Assembly: GCA_965207385.1 (NCBI GenBank)
Contig: CBDBLZ010000021.1
Span: 1,302,001-1,366,000 of the forward strand
Length of the DNA: 64,000 nt
Reading direction: 5' to 3'
Source of the DNA: CAZXEU01 sp965207385
Lineage (GTDB): Bacteria > Bacteroidota > Rhodothermia > Rhodothermales > Bin80
Shown: one piece after another, positions 9,400-18,641 of the stretch
How positions within the stretch are numbered: the first letter of the stretch is position 1
Layout of the letters: every line of letters begins with the position of its first letter
The notes under the pieces: generated by a model
Seen by the model: the letters and a program-made list of their open reading frames with translations, nothing else
Told to the model about the DNA's origin: nothing
Database searches by the model: none
Translations under genes and position numbers: made by a program

Positions 9400-10305
9400 C
9401 TAGAAGGGAAGCGGCTCGCCTTCGCTGCGTGTTCGGTCCCAGTAAGCGTCTCGCAGCCGCAGCGTAACAGGTCCGGCTGCGCCGCTTCCGATGATGCGGC
9501 CATCTACCTCAAGCACCGGTGACAGCTCGCCCATGGTTCCCGTCGTAAACACCTCGTCCGCCGCGTGCACCTCGGTAATCGAAACGTTCCGCTCCAGTGC
9601 AGGTAGGGCGAGATCGCGCGCCAGACCAATTACCCTGGCTCGCGTGATTCCTGGCAGGCAGCTGTCTGCATGCGGTGTCAGCAGTTTCCCGCGCTTGACG
9701 ATGAAGATGTTGGTGGCGTTGGTCTCGGAGACAAACCCATGCGTGTCGAGCATGATGGCGTCATCCACGCCGGATGCGTTTGCCTGGATCTTTGCCAGGA
9801 TGTTGTTGATGAGATTGTTGTGGTGGATTTTCGAGTCCAGGCACTGGGGCGTGTTCCTTCGGACCGAGGACGTGATGAGCCGGATGCCTGACTCCGCGTA
9901 GACCGGTTTCTTCCATTCGGCCAGGACTATGAGCGTGGAGCCGAACTTGTTCAGGCGGGGGTCCATGCCGGAGGTGGTCTTGCGTCCGCGCGTCAGCGTC
10001 AGCCGCACGTGGGTTTCGTCCCGCATGCCGTTGGCCTTGAGCGTCTCGAAGAGCGCCCCCTTGATGGCATCACGGCTTGGTATGTCCGCAAAAGCCATGG
10101 CGCGCGCCGAGTCAAAAAGGCGATCCAAATGCGAGTCCAGCTCAAAGACGCGGCCGTCGTAAACGCGAATGCCTTCCCAGACGGCATCACCACCCTGAAC
10201 CACGCTGTCGAATACGGAGACCTTGGCCTCTGCTCGCGGAAGCAACTCTCCTCCTACGTGGATGAGCAGATCGTCGTTGCGCGGATCTGGAAGGCTGATA
10301 TGCAT
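9400..10305 (-). CDS. Class IV PLP aminotransferase (branched-chain / D-amino-acid type)
   Basis: A 301-residue fold-type IV aminotransferase. The PLP lysine is K159 in LDSKIHHNN, and the cofactor-binding motif GFVSETNATNIF lies at about 190-201. These match the ilvE/dat family, although no signature decides between L-branched-chain and D-amino-acid specificity. The gene lies 19 bases downstream of a sulfotransferase-like gene on the same strand and is probably co-transcribed with it. I recall that plant 'branched-chain aminotransferase-like' proteins fuse these same two domains, which would make this the split form. Confidence 0.88.
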   Translation of the reverse strand: MHISLPDPRNDDLLIHVGGELLPRAEAKVSVFDSVVQGGDAVWEGIRVYDGRVFELDSHLDRLFDSARAMAFADIPSRDAIKGALFETLKANGMRDETHVRLTLTRGRKTTSGMDPRLNKFGSTLIVLAEWKKPVYAESGIRLITSSVRRNTPQCLDSKIHHNNLINNILAKIQANASGVDDAIMLDTHGFVSETNATNIFIVKRGKLLTPHADSCLPGITRARVIGLARDLALPALERNVSITEVHAADEVFTTGTMGELSPVLEVDGRIIGSGAAGPVTLRLRDAYWDRTRSEGEPLPF

Positions 10306-10324
10306 GGTGTTGCCCTGGCTCGGC

Positions 10325-11047
10325 TTATGCCCTTATGGCATGGCCAAATAGAAAGTCGTAGTGCGGTCGGCATTCTTCGAGTAGCGGACGCAGGAATGCC
10401 GGGAAAGGCGCGGTCTTTGGGCGATATGGGGCAAAGCCCGTTGTTTCGTGGAGAGTGTGGTACCAGTGAGGAGCCCAGACGCCGTCCTCGGGCCGCGGCC
10501 CCGCCGGCCATGAAAGCATGCATTCGTCAAAGGCGAGTCCGACGGCCTCACAGACCTGCTCCAGCACATTTTGCGGGTTTAGCAGCAGCTGCCTTGAATC
10601 TACGACGCAAGGCGTGCGCCCGTGCTCCTGCAGGAACGTGTATATCTCCCGCTGGCGCTTGATGGCCGTATCGTCGAGCGTCGGCTCAGGCACCTGGTTG
10701 ATGAGGGAGGGAAGCATCTCGAAGGGATCCCGGATCAGGATTACCGCCACCGTTTGCAGGAGAAAACCCCATTTCAGCTCCAGCAAGTGATGCCCCATGT
10801 TCTTGACAAACAGGATGCTGCGGTCGCACGGGCCAAGTATGACGTCCTTCACGACCCGTTCGCCATCTTCGTCCATTGCAGCCAGGATGTCTGCACGGCC
10901 TGGATGCTCCGCTCCTGTTTGAACAAGGTAATGCCCGTAAAGCGGCTCGTCCACGACGCGCGTATCCGCTCGCTGCGCGAAGGAATACATCAGAGCCGTG
11001 GACACATTGCGGGGTCCGGACCATAGGACGATGCGGAGTGTGGCCAT
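10325..11047 (-). CDS. Sulfotransferase-like P-loop protein
   Basis: A 240-residue protein starting at the ATG at 11047 (MATLRIVLWSGPRNVS); an upstream in-frame ATG at 11137 would overlap the divergent gene and adds an unlikely N-terminus. WSGPRNVSTALM at residues 9-20 is the 5'-phosphosulfate-binding loop of PAPS-dependent sulfotransferases, and IRDPFEMLPS later corresponds to the 3'-phosphate region. It resembles the 'sulfotransferase family protein' set found with class IV aminotransferases. Substrate unknown. The divergent neighbour 88 bases away is a phosphatase of the inositol monophosphatase superfamily. Confidence 0.75.
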   Translation of the reverse strand: MATLRIVLWSGPRNVSTALMYSFAQRADTRVVDEPLYGHYLVQTGAEHPGRADILAAMDEDGERVVKDVILGPCDRSILFVKNMGHHLLELKWGFLLQTVAVILIRDPFEMLPSLINQVPEPTLDDTAIKRQREIYTFLQEHGRTPCVVDSRQLLLNPQNVLEQVCEAVGLAFDECMLSWPAGPRPEDGVWAPHWYHTLHETTGFAPYRPKTAPFPAFLRPLLEECRPHYDFLFGHAIRA

Positions 11048-11135
11048 ACAATACCCGGATTGCGCACGAGGGCCGAAGTTAATTCCCCGGCATAGTCGTA
11101 GTTTCCCGACGCGTGGCGAAATTCCCGGACACAGC

Positions 11136-11927
11136 ATGGTCGAGACAAGGCAGATCCATGAACTCCTTGAATCGGCCGGGAAACTGGCGCTCGGCTACTT
11201 CCTGAATGCGACACCGGAGCGAAAGAAGGACCATACGTTTGTCACGGAGGCGGACCTCGAAGTGCAGGACTTCCTCGTCTCGGCACTGGGCCGTCTCTTT
11301 CCCGGCGACGGAGTGATCGCAGAAGAGAACAGCGTGCGAAAGCCTCCTGTACGCGGTGACCGATACTGGACCATAGACCCCATTGACGGCACGGCCCCGT
11401 TTGTGGCAGGGCTTTCGACCTGGAGCATCGGCCTGGGACTCGTCGAGTCCGGCAGACCCGTGTGTGGTTTTGTCTACGCCCCCATGACGCGCGAATTCTT
11501 TCACGTGGCGGAAGAAGGCGGCGTCTACCGGAATGGTCATTTGTGCAGCATGAAGACCGGTACCGGGCTCGGACGGGATACGGTACTCTTCGCGCATTCG
11601 CGCGTGCATCAGGTTCTTCGCCTACGGGCCGGGTATCCAGGAAAAGTGTTCGTTCTGGGCTCGGCCTGCCTTCAAATGAGCCTGGTGGCGACAGGGGCCG
11701 CGGACGCTCTTCTTGTGGGTCACGACAAGATCTGGGACTTGGCGCCGGGTCTGGCGATGCTGAGGCGCAACGGAGGCACGCTGCGATATCTGGGCGGAAG
11801 CGAAGTGCGCATGGGCGACCTCCTGTCGGCGGATCCGGCGCCGTTTCCTATGCTGGCCGGACGCGCATCCATTGTTGAGCAGATCGAATCCTTTGTCGAG
11901 TATCGGTCTCAGCGCGTCCCCGTCTGA
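11136..11927 (+). CDS. Inositol monophosphatase-family phosphatase, copy 1
   Basis: A 263-residue Mg-dependent phosphatase. The metal ligands are visible: the EE pair at 63-64 (VIAEEN), DPIDGT at 81-86, and the late IWDLAPGLAML motif that carries the final Asp. This superfamily includes inositol monophosphatase, fructose-1,6-bisphosphatase, HisN and the PAP phosphatase CysQ; the sequence does not settle which. The start at 11136 gives the same length as the following paralogue. A longer frame upstream overlaps the divergent sulfotransferase gene and is rejected. Confidence 0.87.
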   Translation: MVETRQIHELLESAGKLALGYFLNATPERKKDHTFVTEADLEVQDFLVSALGRLFPGDGVIAEENSVRKPPVRGDRYWTIDPIDGTAPFVAGLSTWSIGLGLVESGRPVCGFVYAPMTREFFHVAEEGGVYRNGHLCSMKTGTGLGRDTVLFAHSRVHQVLRLRAGYPGKVFVLGSACLQMSLVATGAADALLVGHDKIWDLAPGLAMLRRNGGTLRYLGGSEVRMGDLLSADPAPFPMLAGRASIVEQIESFVEYRSQRVPV

Positions 11928-11929
11928 TC

Positions 11930-12721
11930 ATGTCAGAGGCGGCGGAGATTGAAGCGATCATGCGCGGGGCCGGCCGCATTGCGCTGCGCTACTTCCGCAC
12001 CGTTCGGCCCAGGTGGAAGGCGTCCCAGTCGTACGTAACGGATGCGGATCTGGATGTCCAGGCCTACCTCCGGGAGCAGCTTGCGGCCCGGTTTCCCGAA
12101 GACGGAATCATCGCAGAGGAAAAGGATCTGCGCGAACATCCCCGAACGGGGTCCCGGCATTGGATAGTCGATCCGATAGACGGTACGGCCGCATTTGTCG
12201 CCGGCCTGCCCGTTTGGGGAATTGGCCTTGCGCTCGTGGAGGAAGCCGATCCGGTGGCTGGTTTTTTTCTAATGCCTGCCACGGGCGACTTCTTCCATAC
12301 CGGGGCGGGCGGCGCCGTCTACCGATGCGGCGAGCCAGCCAGGATGAAAGAGCCCGCCAGTTTGCACCGGGAATCGGTTCTGCTTTCGATTTCACGGTTG
12401 CATCGCAGTTTTCGCCTAGCCGCTGATTATCCTGGGAAGGTGCGCAATCTGGGCTCAACGATCGCGCACATCTGCTACGTGGCGACGGGGAGCGCAGATG
12501 CCGCCTTGATTGGCCGCGTACACATCTGGGACATCGCCCCCGGTCTCGCGATGCTAAAGAAGCGCGGCGGCGTGCTGCACTACGTGGGCGCCGGACCCGT
12601 ATCAGTAAAGGAGCTCCTGGACGGTAGCGCAGCCCGAGGGTTCATGCTGTGCGGCCATCCGGCCATGGTCCGGCGGTTTGCCAGGGTCTGCCTACCGCTT
12701 GCCGATTCGCATCGGTCGTGA
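11930..12721 (+). CDS. Inositol monophosphatase-family phosphatase, copy 2
   Basis: A 263-residue paralogue of the gene just upstream, separated by two bases, so the pair arose by tandem duplication and is translated from one transcript. It keeps the EE metal ligands (IIAEEKD), DPIDGTAAF and IWDIAPGLAML. The copies share length and motif spacing but have diverged in between, which argues for different substrates rather than a recent duplication. No feature separates HisN, SuhB and CysQ functions. Confidence 0.87.
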   Translation: MSEAAEIEAIMRGAGRIALRYFRTVRPRWKASQSYVTDADLDVQAYLREQLAARFPEDGIIAEEKDLREHPRTGSRHWIVDPIDGTAAFVAGLPVWGIGLALVEEADPVAGFFLMPATGDFFHTGAGGAVYRCGEPARMKEPASLHRESVLLSISRLHRSFRLAADYPGKVRNLGSTIAHICYVATGSADAALIGRVHIWDIAPGLAMLKKRGGVLHYVGAGPVSVKELLDGSAARGFMLCGHPAMVRRFARVCLPLADSHRS

Positions 12722-12957
12722 TACGGGGTGTGATTCCGCGGCAACCGGAGAAGGAATGCCGAATGTGGTCTGCGAGAAACTGCAGGCGGTGGATGAATTG
12801 AATGCGCCGCCGCACCAGAGGAGGAGCCACCCGAGCCAGCGCGCCTACTGCGCAGGCGCGGAAGGTATTGAGTGTTTCCTGGCTGTGACTTGCGTGCACT
12901 TTCCGAGAAGCTGACCGGTTCTATTGCAAATCTGCGCCAGCCAGCACTCCAACCGCC

Positions 12958-13479
12958 TTAGCTGTGATTGGCTTCTTGGCCATGCTCGTTTCGTCCCACC
13001 TCTGCATGCGGAGTCCAGCCCGAAAAGCCCGTGCCGCCGGCTTCCAGTCTGACGGATCTCTTCTCACCGGGCCCGAGGTCGCCCGGAGGCGTGGGACCGA
13101 GTTCGATGCCATTCGACAAATGCACCTCTACTCGCACGCTCTCCAGTAGCTGCGTGGTAGTGTTTTCCACAGTACCTGAGAAAGCATTGTCTTCGGCATC
13201 ATAGGCCATAACCAGCCTGACGCCGCCACGAATGACGTCGTAAGTGGCATCCAGAGAATATTCTGCCCCTGACTCTTCACCGCCTTCCTCGCCGTCTTCT
13301 CCTTCCTCTCCGCCCTGAGGCGCATGCTCTCCCGCGCCTTCATTGCCGTGCTCCCCCTCGCGCTCGGAAGCGGCCTCGGCCGATCCGTGCTCTCCTGGCT
13401 GGGATGCGCTTGAACAGCTTGAAATCACTGCAACGAGTGCTATCGTGAAAGCGGCGAGCGTCAAAAGATTGAATCGCAT
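12958..13479 (-). CDS. Lipoprotein with acidic Gly/Glu linker and FxLYD-like domain
   Basis: A 173-residue protein with an N-terminal signal ending in a lipobox-like VISSC (Cys22). Residues ~26-72 form a low-complexity His/Glu/Gly linker. The C-terminal ~90 residues contain FSGTVENTTTQLLESVRVEV followed by a GPGEK turn, which resembles FxLYD/CARDB-like extracytoplasmic beta-sandwich domains. It probably sits as a lipid-anchored periplasmic or surface protein. The function is unknown. It stands alone, flanked by spacers of about 240 and 700 bases. Confidence 0.75.
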   Translation of the reverse strand: MRFNLLTLAAFTIALVAVISSCSSASQPGEHGSAEAASEREGEHGNEGAGEHAPQGGEEGEDGEEGGEESGAEYSLDATYDVIRGGVRLVMAYDAEDNAFSGTVENTTTQLLESVRVEVHLSNGIELGPTPPGDLGPGEKRSVRLEAGGTGFSGWTPHAEVGRNEHGQEANHS

Positions 13480-14178
13480 GGTTCCTTGTATGTCGTGGAG
13501 TGAGTATGTCGAAGTGTGCTTGAAGCAGGGTCCGGCTGCGAGCGCACAGACGCCGATGATTAATCCACTGCGCTTGCAAATACCATGCCGGGTCCCGCCG
13601 CATAGAGCCGCGGCGAGCGGTTTTCATGCGTGGGCCTTGCCTGGTGGCAATTGCGCACTGTCAAGTCGCAGCCGGCGCGGGCTCTCTGCTGCGGCTCGGT
13701 ATCGAATTGGGTCATGTCATGATTGCCAGCACGAAACCCGGCTGTGCGTCCGGCCATTGCCCCGGCGGCATCCGGTCAAGTTGTTTGCCAGAACCCGCAA
13801 GGCATTCGACCCAAGCCATACATCGCATGGCGCTGCCATGGTTCCCACGGGCTCCGATGCCGCATGCTGAACCCATCCATTGGCGCCGCTTCAACATAAT
13901 ATGGCGGTTGGTGCCGCGACCGTACATGGCATCCCGTGCTGGCGGGAAGGCGTGCGCCGGCAAATCGCACCAGGCACGTCAAGCCGCGATCCCGCGCAGC
14001 GCGCGCGAGTTCCCGCGAATGAGCCGGCCAGGTGCGCGAGCCAGGGACGAGCCTGTCGGGCTCGGGCTGCGCCCTGGCAGACCTCCCATGCCGAAGACTG
14101 CGGCATTCTGCGGGCATTGAGACGAGGTATAGCGTGGCCCTGCGCTAACACGCGGCGGGCGGTCACCCTCTGGCCCTG
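13480..14178. other. 699-bp intergenic spacer, nothing recognised
   Basis: The spacer lies upstream of the lipoprotein gene and downstream of the creatininase-like gene. Overlapping open frames exist in several frames, as expected for high GC, but their translations are rich in Arg, Ala and Pro and lack any family motif. An AT-richer patch near 13894-13905 could be part of a promoter, without a clear consensus. Confidence 0.45.
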
Positions 14179-15063
14179 TTACTGGTCCGTGTCCTCCCGG
14201 TGCGTGACCCGGTCAAAGAATTCGCGCTGAAGCGCTGGCGCTGCCTCATCTTCCTTGATAGCCCTGATTACGTCGGCAAAAAAGGAAATCAGCCCCTCCA
14301 TGATGGCCCGGCCGCGCTCTGCGTTCGCTCCCGACGAATCGCCGCCGTAATGATTCGGAAAGCTCGCGTACCACCAGATACCCGTCGTTACGCCCGGCGG
14401 AAGACTGAGTCGCCGGAGGTTTTCGCCTGACTGACTTGGCGATCGCTCGGGATGGACGAGATCTGGCCGGTGCGCCATGACAACAGACAGCTCTCCCTCA
14501 CCGGCGTGGCCGTCCACGCCTGGCCCGGTCGGGGCCATGGCCGCCGTGGGCTCGCCCTGGCCCCCTATTGAGTAGATGGCGTACACCACGTAGTCCTTCG
14601 GCTCGTCGAGCTGCGTTTGCGTGAAGTATTGAATGAGACTGGTATTGCCTCCGTGACCGTTAACGATTACGACCTTGGTGCAGCCGTTTCGGCCCATTTC
14701 GGAGACGGTTTCCTGGAGAAGCTCCAGCTGCAGCCGCCGGCTGTAGGAAATAGTGCCGGGCTGGTGCTCGGCCTCGAAGATCTGCCCGAAGTAGTATTCC
14801 GGAAACACAATCGCATATTCCCTCTGGGCAGCCGCGATCGTGGCGAAGCGGACATTGAGAAGGTCTGTCGCGAGGGGCCCGGCCGGTCCGTGTTTCTCGA
14901 CGACGCCGAAGGGAAGCATGCAAACGCCCTCTGCCTGTTCCAGTGCAAGCACGAAATCGGGCGCCGTGAGCTCGCCCCACTTGACCGAAAGGTCCTGTGC
15001 GGAGGCGAGGCCGGCGCCGGAGAATAGGGCAACAAGAAGGAGCGTGCGCAAGGATTTCTGCAT
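14179..15063 (-). CDS. Exported creatininase-family amidohydrolase
   Basis: A 294-residue protein with a cleavable signal peptide (ends GLASAQ). The creatininase metal-site pattern is present: VEKHGP with Glu and His, the Asp of LATD, the VNGHGGN motif near residue 139 and HAGEGE near 185. The usual HGPHLP second His is Ala (HGPAGP). Family members hydrolyse cyclic amides or formamides such as creatinine or the riboflavin-pathway FAPy intermediate; an exported one is more likely scavenging. It follows the esterase gene by 18 bases. Confidence 0.85.
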   Translation of the reverse strand: MQKSLRTLLLVALFSGAGLASAQDLSVKWGELTAPDFVLALEQAEGVCMLPFGVVEKHGPAGPLATDLLNVRFATIAAAQREYAIVFPEYYFGQIFEAEHQPGTISYSRRLQLELLQETVSEMGRNGCTKVVIVNGHGGNTSLIQYFTQTQLDEPKDYVVYAIYSIGGQGEPTAAMAPTGPGVDGHAGEGELSVVMAHRPDLVHPERSPSQSGENLRRLSLPPGVTTGIWWYASFPNHYGGDSSGANAERGRAIMEGLISFFADVIRAIKEDEAAPALQREFFDRVTHREDTDQ

Positions 15064-15081
15064 CGGAAACGCAGGATTTGT

Positions 15082-15951
15082 TCAATACTGGTGGAAGGCC
15101 TGGGAAACAAAGTGCAGCACGTCCGGGAGGCTTTTACGCCAGTACGTCCAGGTGTGCCCGCCGTCGCGCACCCGGTACTCGTGCGGCACATCGCGCTGGC
15201 GCAGCGCGATGTGGGCCAGGGCATTGCCCTCGTATAGGAAGTCGTCGTCTCCGCAGTCAATGTACCAGCGTACGGACCGCAAGTCTTCCACCGGGAGGTT
15301 CTCTATGAGCCAGACCGCGCTGTGCCGCTGAACGTAAGCTTCAAGGTCTGCTTCCGAGATATCCGGCGCGTCCATGCCGAGGCGCTCCAGCCGGCGCCGG
15401 AATGCCTCCGTACTTCGGGAACCGGTTGACGCGCTCAGCGGGGCGGCAGACGAAAACAAGTCCGGTCGGTGCAGCGCGTACATGAATGTGCCGCCACCGC
15501 CCATGGAGAGGCCGGAGACCGCCCTGTAGCGCTTTTCGCCCTTGATGCGAAAGCGCTGTTCCACGTGCGGCATGAATTCTTCGAAGAAGAAGTCCTCGTA
15601 GCGCCACTGATTCGTCACGTCATTGAAATAGCCCCGCCGCTCTCCGCTGGCGTCCGGCATCACAATCACCATGGGCGTGGCGCGGCCTTCTGTAATGGCT
15701 CGGTCGGCTATGTGCAGCACTTCACCGAACTGGATCCAGCCGGTCTGGTCGTCGCCTCCCCCGTGCAGCAGATACAGCACGGGATAGCTGCGCTGGTTTG
15801 TTTCGTAGTCCGGTGGCAGGTAGACGGCAAACTTCTTCTCGGTCTGAAGGATCTCGCTGTCCATGGAGAGATTGTCTTGCACCTTGCCGTGCTGCGCGTG
15901 CGCAAGCGCTGGCAGCAGGACAATGGCGAGGACCAGGCGTGCTTTTTTCAT
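15082..15951 (-). CDS. Exported esterase, enterochelin-esterase/antigen 85-like alpha/beta hydrolase
   Basis: A 289-residue protein with a short signal peptide (MKKARL...ALAHAQ). YLLHGGGDD forms the oxyanion region and GLSMGGGG at about residues 144-151 holds the nucleophile Ser; the late GGHTW supplies the His. This is the arrangement of the putative esterase D/Fes family (PF00756 type). It probably acts in the periplasm or outside the cell on esters, possibly in carbohydrate or siderophore use. It is the first gene of a two-gene operon with the creatininase-like gene. Confidence 0.87.
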   Translation of the reverse strand: MKKARLVLAIVLLPALAHAQHGKVQDNLSMDSEILQTEKKFAVYLPPDYETNQRSYPVLYLLHGGGDDQTGWIQFGEVLHIADRAITEGRATPMVIVMPDASGERRGYFNDVTNQWRYEDFFFEEFMPHVEQRFRIKGEKRYRAVSGLSMGGGGTFMYALHRPDLFSSAAPLSASTGSRSTEAFRRRLERLGMDAPDISEADLEAYVQRHSAVWLIENLPVEDLRSVRWYIDCGDDDFLYEGNALAHIALRQRDVPHEYRVRDGGHTWTYWRKSLPDVLHFVSQAFHQY

Positions 15952-16118
15952 GGCGGGATGTGAAAATTAAGTGCGCGTGCGACCAACTTAGCAAACACCT
16001 CGCAGGAACACACGCCGCTGAACATGCAGACGTGCATGGCACCACAGCCTGGCCGCAGCCCCATGGTTGCGGCTGGCCGTGCTGAGGCGCAAGGCGCACG
16101 CCCTGTAGATTGCGCCTG

Positions 16119-16745
16119 CTAGAAGATCTCGCGGCGAACGAAAACGCCGGCGCTGATCTCGAAGGCAGGCCCGGTACGCGACTCCTCAAGATTGATCGCA
16201 AAACCGAACTGTCTGCCTTCCAGGTCCAGTCCCAACCGCATCCACTGATAGCTGAAGTCGTGGCCTTCCGAGTTCAGCACCGAGAGCGCCTGCAACAGTG
16301 CGAAGCCCTTGGTCTTTGCACCAAGCGGGGGCTTCAGTTGCAGAATCGAGAATACGGAGTACGTAGGATTCCGCTCCAGATCGGTCCGGGGGGACAGCAG
16401 AACGAACCATGCCTTGCCTGCTCGCACGTACTGAAGGCCGGCAGTGGGCTTGAAGCCGGGCGCCGAGCTGTAGAACGCACCGCCCGCAACGCGCAATCCA
16501 CGGACCGGCTCGTAAAACAGCAGGTCTTGCGTGGTTACTTCTGCCTCGCCCGAACCGTAATTCAGGTTTGTAGTGCCGAGGTGAAAGAAGCCGAATCGCG
16601 ATCCCGCGGAAAAGGACCGGCTGAGCACGATGCTGGAGCTGGCGTAGCGGGTTCCCGCCATAACCTCTATCGGGATGGGCTGTGCAGCCGTGAAGCGGCT
16701 GGTCAGGCTGCTGCCCGCAAGGCATGCCAGCGTTGCCGCTGCCAT
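16119..16745 (-). CDS. Putative outer-membrane or periplasmic protein, unknown function
   Basis: I chose the ATG at 16745, giving 208 residues that begin with a signal-like segment (AAATLACLAG to FTAAQP). The same frame is open to an ATG at 16883, but the extra 46 residues are Arg-rich and not signal-like. The rest shows alternating hydrophobic/polar strands such as GLRVAGGAFYSS and ending in EISAGVFVRREIF, whose aromatic C-terminus is what a small outer-membrane beta-barrel shows. I do not recognise the family. Confidence 0.6.
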   Translation of the reverse strand: MAAATLACLAGSSLTSRFTAAQPIPIEVMAGTRYASSSIVLSRSFSAGSRFGFFHLGTTNLNYGSGEAEVTTQDLLFYEPVRGLRVAGGAFYSSAPGFKPTAGLQYVRAGKAWFVLLSPRTDLERNPTYSVFSILQLKPPLGAKTKGFALLQALSVLNSEGHDFSYQWMRLGLDLEGRQFGFAINLEESRTGPAFEISAGVFVRREIF

Positions 16746-16998
16746 GGTAGCAGAGAGTGTCCGGGTCCGGGCTGTCACGGCATGTAGTGCTAGGCGGAAA
16801 GGGGCCGCGCCGAAGGGTCTTGAAGATAATGCCCGGCGAGTTGTCCTGGCTCGACTGCGCGCGTGCCGCCTACGGAGACTCACGGGCCAGGCACATTCCG
16901 CGACTTACAGCTGCAGGATCCTGCGCAAGCCTCTGCAGGACAGGCCCGGGAGAATCGATCTGCCACCTCACAGGGCTCGGCCGCATCTGCAATGGCGT

Positions 16999-18513
16999 TC
17001 AGCGGCGGATGCGAGCGGCAGTGGCCAGGATGCCGTCAGCGATCGTACGCGCCTCGCTCATGCGGGGCACCTTTGTCTGCGCGCTTACGGATGGACGAGT
17101 GGCTTCCAGCCAGGCGCGGTATGTGCCGCGCGGCAAGCTCACCAGTTCAGGAGGATCGAAGGCCAGCGCCTCCCGCCGGATCTGGTAATGCCGGTTAATG
17201 GCTGAAAGCCGCGCGTCGAGGGCTCGCAGGAAACGGTCGTCGTCCGCCGGTTCGAGCTCGAACTCGACGAGCCACTGGTGGGCCGGCAAGCGTTCACTTG
17301 TAAGCAGCCGCGGTGCCACGTGGTAGTCGGCCAGGCGCGCACCGGTCTCGCTGCAGGCGGATTCTATGGCCTCCCTTGCATCCTCGCCAAAGACGGCCTC
17401 GCCGTAGCCGTCCATCATTTCGGCTGTGCGTCCGGCTACCTGGATCTTGTGCGGCGAAACGCTGGTGAACCGTACCACATCGCCGAGCCCGTAGGCCCAA
17501 AGGCCGCTGCACGTGGTTAGGAAAGGCGCGTAACGGATGCCGGGCTCCACATCGGCAATGGTGAATCGCTGCGCATCGGGCCGATCCAGATCCTCAAGCC
17601 GGACGAACTCGAAGAACACGCCATTGTCCAGGTGCAGCAGCATGGAGGGGTCGTCCAGGTCAGTCTGGTACGAAAAGAAGCCTTCGGAGGCACCGTATGT
17701 CTCCAGAAAATCCAGGTCCGGCTTGTTTATCACGTCCCTGAGCACGTCCAGGTACGAGCTGAGCGCCACGCCTCCCGAAATGAAGACCTGCAGGTTGGGC
17801 CAGATATCGCCGACACTGGCGGCAGACGATCCATGACGGGCATTGTAGCGGTCGATAAGAAGCTTGAACAGCACGCTGCCCCAGGTGGGGGCCATGATCA
17901 CCATGCGGATATCCATGTCGAGCGTACGGTCCGCGATGGCCTTCAGCTTTTGATCCCAGTTGGGGAGAAAGGCCGTTTCATTAGGGACTGCCTGCAACAC
18001 GCGCCGATAAAGCAGGGGGGCAAAAAGAGCCTGCAGCCCGCTTACTTCACCGATATACGTGCCGGGATACCGGGGATCTTCCTCAATTCGGCCAGGCAGT
18101 CCCAGCTGCCGTCCCAGCACGCAGCGGATGTTGCGACGCGTGAGCAGGTAATTGAGCACGACGCCCGTGGCGAAGCGCTTGTTGGACAGCAGCATGTCGC
18201 GGCTTACCGGAATGATCTTGCCGGCAGAAGTAGTGCCGCTCGAGACGGCAAAATGGATCGCCTTGCCCGGCCACAGGATGTCCTCGCCGCCTGCCCGCAT
18301 TCTCTTGACATCGGCCTCGATATCCGGATAGCCGTGCAGCGGTACCTGGTCCTGGAAGGACGCCACGACATCGGTGCTGCGAGCAAGGTCGCCGAAGCCA
18401 AGGCGCTTTCCCCACTCGGTGTGGGATGCCCGATCCAGAAGACCGGTCAGGAGCCGGCGCTGTGTCTCGACGGGCTTTGCCACGAAGCGCCGTGCCGTCC
18501 GGAGTGCCCGCAT
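16999..18513 (-). CDS. GH3 auxin-responsive-promoter family acyl-adenylating enzyme
   Basis: A 504-residue protein from the ATG at 18513 (TTG at 18528 is an in-frame alternative). The adenylate-forming P-loop appears as SSGTTSAGKIIPVS near residue 90, followed by the GH3-type ETYGASEGFFSYQTD and the TCSGLWAYGLGDVVRF regions. GH3 enzymes adenylate a carboxylate and can transfer it to an amine; bacterial members are widespread in Bacteroidota but poorly characterised. The gene stands apart from its neighbours and is divergent from folP by 128 bases. Confidence 0.88.
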   Translation of the reverse strand: MRALRTARRFVAKPVETQRRLLTGLLDRASHTEWGKRLGFGDLARSTDVVASFQDQVPLHGYPDIEADVKRMRAGGEDILWPGKAIHFAVSSGTTSAGKIIPVSRDMLLSNKRFATGVVLNYLLTRRNIRCVLGRQLGLPGRIEEDPRYPGTYIGEVSGLQALFAPLLYRRVLQAVPNETAFLPNWDQKLKAIADRTLDMDIRMVIMAPTWGSVLFKLLIDRYNARHGSSAASVGDIWPNLQVFISGGVALSSYLDVLRDVINKPDLDFLETYGASEGFFSYQTDLDDPSMLLHLDNGVFFEFVRLEDLDRPDAQRFTIADVEPGIRYAPFLTTCSGLWAYGLGDVVRFTSVSPHKIQVAGRTAEMMDGYGEAVFGEDAREAIESACSETGARLADYHVAPRLLTSERLPAHQWLVEFELEPADDDRFLRALDARLSAINRHYQIRREALAFDPPELVSLPRGTYRAWLEATRPSVSAQTKVPRMSEARTIADGILATAARIRR

Positions 18514-18641
18514 GGCCAGGGAGTGCAAGATCAGTCTGCACCAACCAAGAGCGCGCCCCGCGGATCCTGCGCGCGCGCCGTTTGCGCTGTGCGAGGCAGG
18601 GACGCGGTCCTTACCTTTGGGGCAGAATTACGGGCGGTTGA

